From: an uncultured Lachnospiraceae bacterium
GTDB taxonomy: Bacteria > Bacillota > Clostridia > Lachnospirales > Lachnospiraceae
DNA length: 64,000 nt
NCBI GenBank assembly: GCA_900549995.1
Contig: URQQ01000009.1
Location: 1-64,000 of the forward strand
Direction of reading: 5' to 3'
Shown here piece by piece: positions 59,522-64,000 of the stretch. The notes beneath the pieces are model-generated. The model was not told where the DNA came from. It worked only from the letters and a program-made list of their open reading frames with translations, and searched no databases. The translations under genes and the position numbers were made by a program. How positions within the stretch are numbered: the first letter of the stretch is position 1; the number at the start of each line of letters is the position of its first letter.

Positions 59522-60874
59522 TTAAATTACTCTTGTCTTCTTCCACTTCCCCGTCCGGTACCAGATATACGAAATCACAAAGTTCGCAGTCCATCCCATC
59601 GGAATCGCATACCACACTGCCTGTACCCCGATCACCGGCGCAAATACATGGGCGAACCATACCCGGATCCCCAGATTGACCAGATTGGCAAACGTAAACA
59701 CTGCGACATCTCCTGACCCTCTCAGTACGCCGTCCGTACATGATTTTGCCCCGATCATCACGTAAAAGAATGCTTCAAAATGAAGATAGGCAAGTCCCGT
59801 CTCAAACGCCACTTTTCCAGTCTCTGCATCCAGAAATAATGTCAAAAGCCCTGTCCCAGCAATCTGGAAAATAATAATCAATGCCACCGAAACGGTCACG
59901 ACAATCTTTAATCCTGCATGATATCCTTCCCTGACCCGTTCCGGCTTTTCTGCTCCCATATTCTGCGCTGTGAATGTAGACACTGCGTTGCCCGCCGCAA
60001 TCATAGGAACGATACAGATGGATTCAAATCTCATCCCGGCAGTGTATCCTGCGAGGACGGAGGACCCAAATCCATTCACTACCGACTGCACAAGTAAAAT
60101 TCCCATATGCACAATAGACTGCTGGATAATCGACGGAACTGCAACCCTGATCATTTTAAACGAAATTGACTTCGAATATTTTTCATCCCACATCGCTTCA
60201 TAGCCACTGACTTTCCGAATCAGTATGAAAAAAGATAATATCGCAGACAGCCCCTGCGCAATCAGCGTTGCCACAGCGACCCCTGCAACGCCCTTCCGAA
60301 ATCCCACCACAAGGATAAGATCCAGAATAATATTAAATACGGATGAGAAAATCAATAATTTCAGCGGTGTTTTTGAATCCCCCAGAGAATTAAATATCGA
60401 AGACATAATGTTATACAGAAACATAAATGGGAGACCGTAAAAATAAATGCTCAGATACACCCCTGCGTCTTTGATTACATTGTCCGGCGTATGAAGCCCT
60501 CTCAGAATCCCGCCGCAGAATACAGTTCCGATCACACTCAGCAGAATTCCCACTGCCGCAAAATTGATGAGTGCCGTCGAAATGGAAGTCTTCATTTTCC
60601 CTGTCTGGCGTGCCCCATAATATTGTGAGATTACAACAGAACTCCCGATTCCGCCGCCGATTGCAATCGCAATAAAGACATTTGTCACAGCATAGGAGGC
60701 ACCGACCGCCGCCAGTGCCTCTTCGCCGACGAACTTGCCGACGACAATGGAATCTACCATATTATAAAACTGCTGAAACAGATTGCCGATAATGATCGGT
60801 ATTGCAAAATACAGCAAGGCTCTCCCTGGTGCATCTTCTATCATATTTATCTTTTGCTTTGATGCTGCTTTCAT
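59522..60874 (-). CDS. MATE family efflux transporter
   Basis: A 450-residue transporter with 12 TM helices in two halves. The start MIEDAPGRALLYFAIPIIIGN and LFQQFYNMVDSIVVGKFVG are typical of DinF/NorM-like MATE proteins. It exports cationic drugs or metabolites by Na+ or H+ exchange. The ATG at 60874 has GAGG at 6 bases; the coding region overlaps nothing but starts 15 bp after the dsdA stop region, so it is co-transcribed with D-serine ammonia-lyase. Its substrate is not readable. Confidence 0.92.
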   Translation of the reverse strand: MKAASKQKINMIEDAPGRALLYFAIPIIIGNLFQQFYNMVDSIVVGKFVGEEALAAVGASYAVTNVFIAIAIGGGIGSSVVISQYYGARQTGKMKTSISTALINFAAVGILLSVIGTVFCGGILRGLHTPDNVIKDAGVYLSIYFYGLPFMFLYNIMSSIFNSLGDSKTPLKLLIFSSVFNIILDLILVVGFRKGVAGVAVATLIAQGLSAILSFFILIRKVSGYEAMWDEKYSKSISFKMIRVAVPSIIQQSIVHMGILLVQSVVNGFGSSVLAGYTAGMRFESICIVPMIAAGNAVSTFTAQNMGAEKPERVREGYHAGLKIVVTVSVALIIIFQIAGTGLLTLFLDAETGKVAFETGLAYLHFEAFFYVMIGAKSCTDGVLRGSGDVAVFTFANLVNLGIRVWFAHVFAPVIGVQAVWYAIPMGWTANFVISYIWYRTGKWKKTRVI

Positions 60875-60888
60875 GCCAAACCTCTTCC

Positions 60889-62217
60889 TCATGCCAAAAA
60901 TGTATTTCTATATTCTTCCCGAATCTCTTCTGGTACAAGTTTTCCCCCGGTCGCCCATACAATATGTACTGCGTTCTCCATTTTCTCAGAAAGTCTGTGT
61001 TTCTTCAGAAATCCCGCTGTCTCTTCTTTGTTCATGATCCCTGTCACTCCATGGAATGCCGCGCAGGAAGATGGCTCAATAAAAATATTCTCCGCATTTA
61101 ACAGCCCCCGCATATAATCATAGATGACTGGATCTTCCACAGTGAATTCCCCTGCCAGAAGTTTCTCCATTAATTTCCCGACGAACTTTGATGGCCTGCC
61201 GACTGCCAGCCCGTCTGCGCAGGTTTTTCCGCTAAGTCCTATATCCTGGACGCAGATCTCATTGTGAAGTTTGGTCACGAGGCCGAGCAGCATACACGGT
61301 GACTGTACCGGCTCCACAAAAAAGCAATGTACATGATCTCCAAAGATCTGCTTCAATCCAAATGTAATACCTCCCGGCGCTCCCCCCACTCCGCACGGAA
61401 TGTATACGAACAGCGGATGTTCCTCATCCACCTGAATCCCCTTGTCTTTCAGTTGTTTTGAAAGTCTCTCTGCCGCAACCGAATATCCCAAAAAGAGATT
61501 CTTTGAATTTTCATCATCCACGAAATAACCGTTGGGATCTTTCCCTGCTTCCTCCCGTCCTTTCGTTACTGCATAACTGAAATCTGAATCATATTCTTTT
61601 ACGTGCACTCCTTTTTGTCTCAGCAGATCCTTTTTCCATTGTTTTGCATCCGCTGACATGTGGATCGTCACATCATACCCAAGAGCAGCACTGATGATTC
61701 CAATGCTAAGCCCAAGATTCCCCGTGGAACCGGCATGAATTCTGTATTTTCCGAAGAATTCCCTCATTCTGGGCTCTGCAAACTTCTCATAATTGTCCTC
61801 TTCCGTAATCAGATTATTCTGAAGTGCAATCTCCTCGGAATGCTTCAAAATTTCATAAATTCCACCGCGTGCTTTCACCGAACCGGCAACTGCCAGGTCA
61901 TTATCTTCTTTCAGAAACAGTTTTCCTGTCAGATTTGCACCATAAGTTTCATTTAATAATTCTTTCATCTGTGCAATCTCTGTCAACGGAGATTCAATCA
62001 TTCCCCCCTGCGCCTCCGTCTCCGGGAAACATTTCCGGATGAACGGCGCAAACCGTTTAAATCTCCTGGATGCGTCTTCCATCTCTTCTCTCGTCACTGA
62101 CAGCTCCTCGCCTGCCCTGGCAAATTCACAGTAATCCGGATTCATGTACACCGTTTCTCCCTGTTTCATAGCCTCCAGAAATGGAGCTGCAATTTCGGGT
62201 AGTTTTTCATTTATCAT
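60889..62217 (-). CDS. dsdA: D-serine ammonia-lyase
   Basis: A 442-residue PLP enzyme that turns D-serine into pyruvate and ammonia. The PLP Lys is in LAVAGSVKARGGIYEIL (Lys115), the Gly-rich phosphate site is AGSTGNLGLSIG, and PCGVGGAPGGITFGL and the ending VWATGGKLVPEE are as expected for DsdA. It detoxifies or uses D-serine from host or peptidoglycan sources. It lies 32 bp after the AAA/nuclease gene and before the MATE gene. Confidence 0.95.
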   Translation of the reverse strand: MINEKLPEIAAPFLEAMKQGETVYMNPDYCEFARAGEELSVTREEMEDASRRFKRFAPFIRKCFPETEAQGGMIESPLTEIAQMKELLNETYGANLTGKLFLKEDNDLAVAGSVKARGGIYEILKHSEEIALQNNLITEEDNYEKFAEPRMREFFGKYRIHAGSTGNLGLSIGIISAALGYDVTIHMSADAKQWKKDLLRQKGVHVKEYDSDFSYAVTKGREEAGKDPNGYFVDDENSKNLFLGYSVAAERLSKQLKDKGIQVDEEHPLFVYIPCGVGGAPGGITFGLKQIFGDHVHCFFVEPVQSPCMLLGLVTKLHNEICVQDIGLSGKTCADGLAVGRPSKFVGKLMEKLLAGEFTVEDPVIYDYMRGLLNAENIFIEPSSCAAFHGVTGIMNKEETAGFLKKHRLSEKMENAVHIVWATGGKLVPEEIREEYRNTFLA

Positions 62218-62249
62218 AGCTTTTCCCTGCTCTTTCCTTTATTTGTCAT

Positions 62250-63851
62250 CTAAAAATACATCTCTTTTATAGCACAGAAATGTTCTTTTGACTTACGGTT
62301 ATATACCATTCCTACCGCCAGTATTTTTTTGCACCCATTCTTCTCTCTTAAACGAACAGAATAATTTCTCTCCTCGATTTGCCGTATAGCCATATCTGGT
62401 GTCGTATCTATTTTTAATTCCAATATAATCCCTTCATCACTAACTCGAAGTGGATAGAAAATAAAGTCCGCATATCCTTTACCAGCCCGGTCTTCCCGTT
62501 CGATTCGATACCTGTCACGCGCTGACAAATAGAGTAAATTAACAAGAGCACTCAAATCTGCTTCATTATTATAATTCAAGATAGGCACCTCAGTGTCATG
62601 TGCAGCCGAAAGTATATCTTCCATTGTTTTGGTATCTTTCTCAAGTGTCGCTTGAAGCATCTCTTCGGAACGTTTTGCAAGCGCAGCAATATAACCCATC
62701 TCTTTTTTATGAAGAACTTCTTCGTATTTCTGCATAAGCTCCTTATTAGGAATCGCAGCTTTTCCCTCTTTGTAAGTCAGCATTCCATAGACCAGCATTG
62801 CAGAAAATATATCCTCTCTGTTGTTTAGCGCCATCGTTTCTGCTGTAAAGTCTCTGATTGCCACTTCAATCCATTCTCCAGCAACCATGCGGACAATGTC
62901 ATTTTGAACTTCGTGCAGATTATGGTTGATGTAAAAGAAAATCTCATCATAAGGACCTGTTGCTGACCAGTACGTTCCCAGATGATTTTCTGTAAGCGCA
63001 TAAATGACTGAACGCGGATTAAAGATCGATTCTCCATCCGCCATTTGATATCCGTTATACCATTCCTTTAATTCATTGTAAGTAAACTGCACGCTTTCAC
63101 TATTCTTCTGATACTTTTGATAAAGCTCTCTGACTTCCATATCAGAAAATCCAAAACATGTACTGAAATGAGCTATTCCAGTATTTGCCATCGTATATTC
63201 ACTGAACATATTCAGTGGTGATCCGCTGGAATATTTGGCAATAGGAAGTATTCCCGTCATATACGCCATCTCTACATATGTCTGGGATTTTAGTAAATTC
63301 TGTAAAAAACGAAGGAATTTCATATGATCTTTTTTATTAAAAGTATCATCATGAAATATGAAATCCCATTCATCCATCACAAATATAAATCGTTCATTTT
63401 TTCTAACTCGAATCATTTCAAGCGCATCCCACGGACTGTCACACTCAGATAATTCACAGTCTGGATACAATTCGATCAGATCACGCATCATTTTCGCAAC
63501 AATTGCCTGGATATAATCTTTGTAACTTTCACACATAAATGGCATTTTACTAAAATCAATAGTTATTACATTATGTTTATTGATATATTTAGAAAATTCA
63601 GGATGTTTTCCTATATTTAGCTGCTTAAATAGTTCCTCACTGTCACATCCCTTTGAAAAAAAGGAAGCTATTAGATTTGCCGCAGCCGTTTTCCCAAACC
63701 TTCGCGGCCGTGTAATACATATAAATCTGTTTTCTGTATTTATCACAGGAATCAGTTCTTCTATAATTTCTGATTTATCCACAAAGTATTCCATCTGTGT
63801 TATATACTTATATGATTCATAACAGGCATCATTGTTTAGATAATATCCCAT
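62250..63851 (-). CDS. AAA-ATPase-like / PD-(D/E)XK nuclease-like protein
   Basis: A 533-residue protein of the AAA-ATPase_like (DUF1703) group. Walker A is RPRRFGKTAAANLI, Walker B FIFVMDEWDFIF, and a C-terminal PD-(D/E)XK domain has GKGYADFIFYP and GIILELKID. The family is common in gut anaerobes and often multicopy; its role is unknown and may be in defence or mobile-element biology. AGGAGGAAC precedes the ATG. It is upstream of dsdA by 32 bp, which may be chance. Confidence 0.92.
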   Translation of the reverse strand: MGYYLNNDACYESYKYITQMEYFVDKSEIIEELIPVINTENRFICITRPRRFGKTAAANLIASFFSKGCDSEELFKQLNIGKHPEFSKYINKHNVITIDFSKMPFMCESYKDYIQAIVAKMMRDLIELYPDCELSECDSPWDALEMIRVRKNERFIFVMDEWDFIFHDDTFNKKDHMKFLRFLQNLLKSQTYVEMAYMTGILPIAKYSSGSPLNMFSEYTMANTGIAHFSTCFGFSDMEVRELYQKYQKNSESVQFTYNELKEWYNGYQMADGESIFNPRSVIYALTENHLGTYWSATGPYDEIFFYINHNLHEVQNDIVRMVAGEWIEVAIRDFTAETMALNNREDIFSAMLVYGMLTYKEGKAAIPNKELMQKYEEVLHKKEMGYIAALAKRSEEMLQATLEKDTKTMEDILSAAHDTEVPILNYNNEADLSALVNLLYLSARDRYRIEREDRAGKGYADFIFYPLRVSDEGIILELKIDTTPDMAIRQIEERNYSVRLREKNGCKKILAVGMVYNRKSKEHFCAIKEMYF

Positions 63852-64000
63852 AGTTCCTCCTGCTTCTAATTCTTATTTTTAGTTTCCTTTATTTCCGCTG
63901 ACTTATGCGTTAAGTATATCATATATCCTGTACGCTTTCATACCACAGAAACCTTCATTCATTCAAATTTTTCAGGTTATGCGTTTAACCTATTGTCAAT
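63852..64000. other. Upstream region of the AAA gene
   Basis: 149 bp, AT-rich, with a minus-strand TATACT-like -10 near 63915-63920. No gene is seen before the window edge. Confidence 0.4.

Overview
The window reads as chromosome of a low-to-mid GC gut Firmicute, most likely a Lachnospiraceae (Clostridia) member. The signs are Firmicute-type ribosome binding sites (AGGAGG), YesM/YesN two-component systems, PPi-type phosphofructokinases, MsmEFG-type sugar ABC transporters, a small DUF6903-like protein, sortase-like tails of the xxKTxD type and a GlpP antiterminator. The species cannot be fixed from the sequence. I saw no rRNA, tRNA, CRISPR array or complete insertion sequence.

Left part (1-9.3 kb, minus strand): a glycan-use operon in the order YesM sensor kinase, YesN regulator, cytoplasmic GH3 glycosidase, lipoprotein, sugar-binding lipoprotein and two permeases, the last cut by the window edge. 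Divergent from it are a PPi-dependent phosphofructokinase and a lone prepilin-like protein (9.4-11.6 kb), then a Uma2-family gene. From 12.6 to 16.9 kb lie an amino-acid permease, an ADP-ribosylglycohydrolase-like enzyme, a short out-of-frame reading frame and a LacI-family regulator with a clear dyad operator.

Middle part (17-30 kb): a LytTR regulator, a wall/membrane surface protein and a GHKL sensor kinase with an extracellular sensing domain form one overlapping operon, divergent from a sortase-type surface protein. Next to it is a patch of gene fragments (VOC, SDR, sigma-factor pieces), then a compact, apparently AT-richer operon: ECF sigma factor, 6-TM protein, ABC ATPase, ABC permease, VanY-type D,D-carboxypeptidase and a cysteine-rich KTR protein. 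This looks like an imported envelope-stress or resistance cassette. A second Uma2 gene and an Ogt-type DNA repair methyltransferase follow.

Glycan locus (30-45 kb): a 2700-residue secreted beta-helix/CBM/FIVAR protein with a sortase-like tail, a SurA-N-like membrane-anchored protein, a second sugar ABC transporter (binding protein, two permeases, DUF6903-like small protein), and divergently a GH43 enzyme and an AraC regulator.

Right part (45-64 kb): a pseudokinase-TM-TPR protein; the PadR/DUF1700/DUF4097 module; a second PPi-type phosphofructokinase; a glycerol/glycerol-3-phosphate operon (GlpP antiterminator, GlpK, GlpA-like dehydrogenase with [2Fe-2S] domain, GlpB-like FAD protein, DUF1667 protein, cyclase-family protein); a CstA transporter preceded by an unknown gene; a DUF4230 protein; and D-serine ammonia-lyase with a MATE transporter behind an AAA/PD-(D/E)XK protein. 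Overall the region couples sensing and uptake of glycans, glycerol phosphates and amino acids with PPi-based glycolysis.
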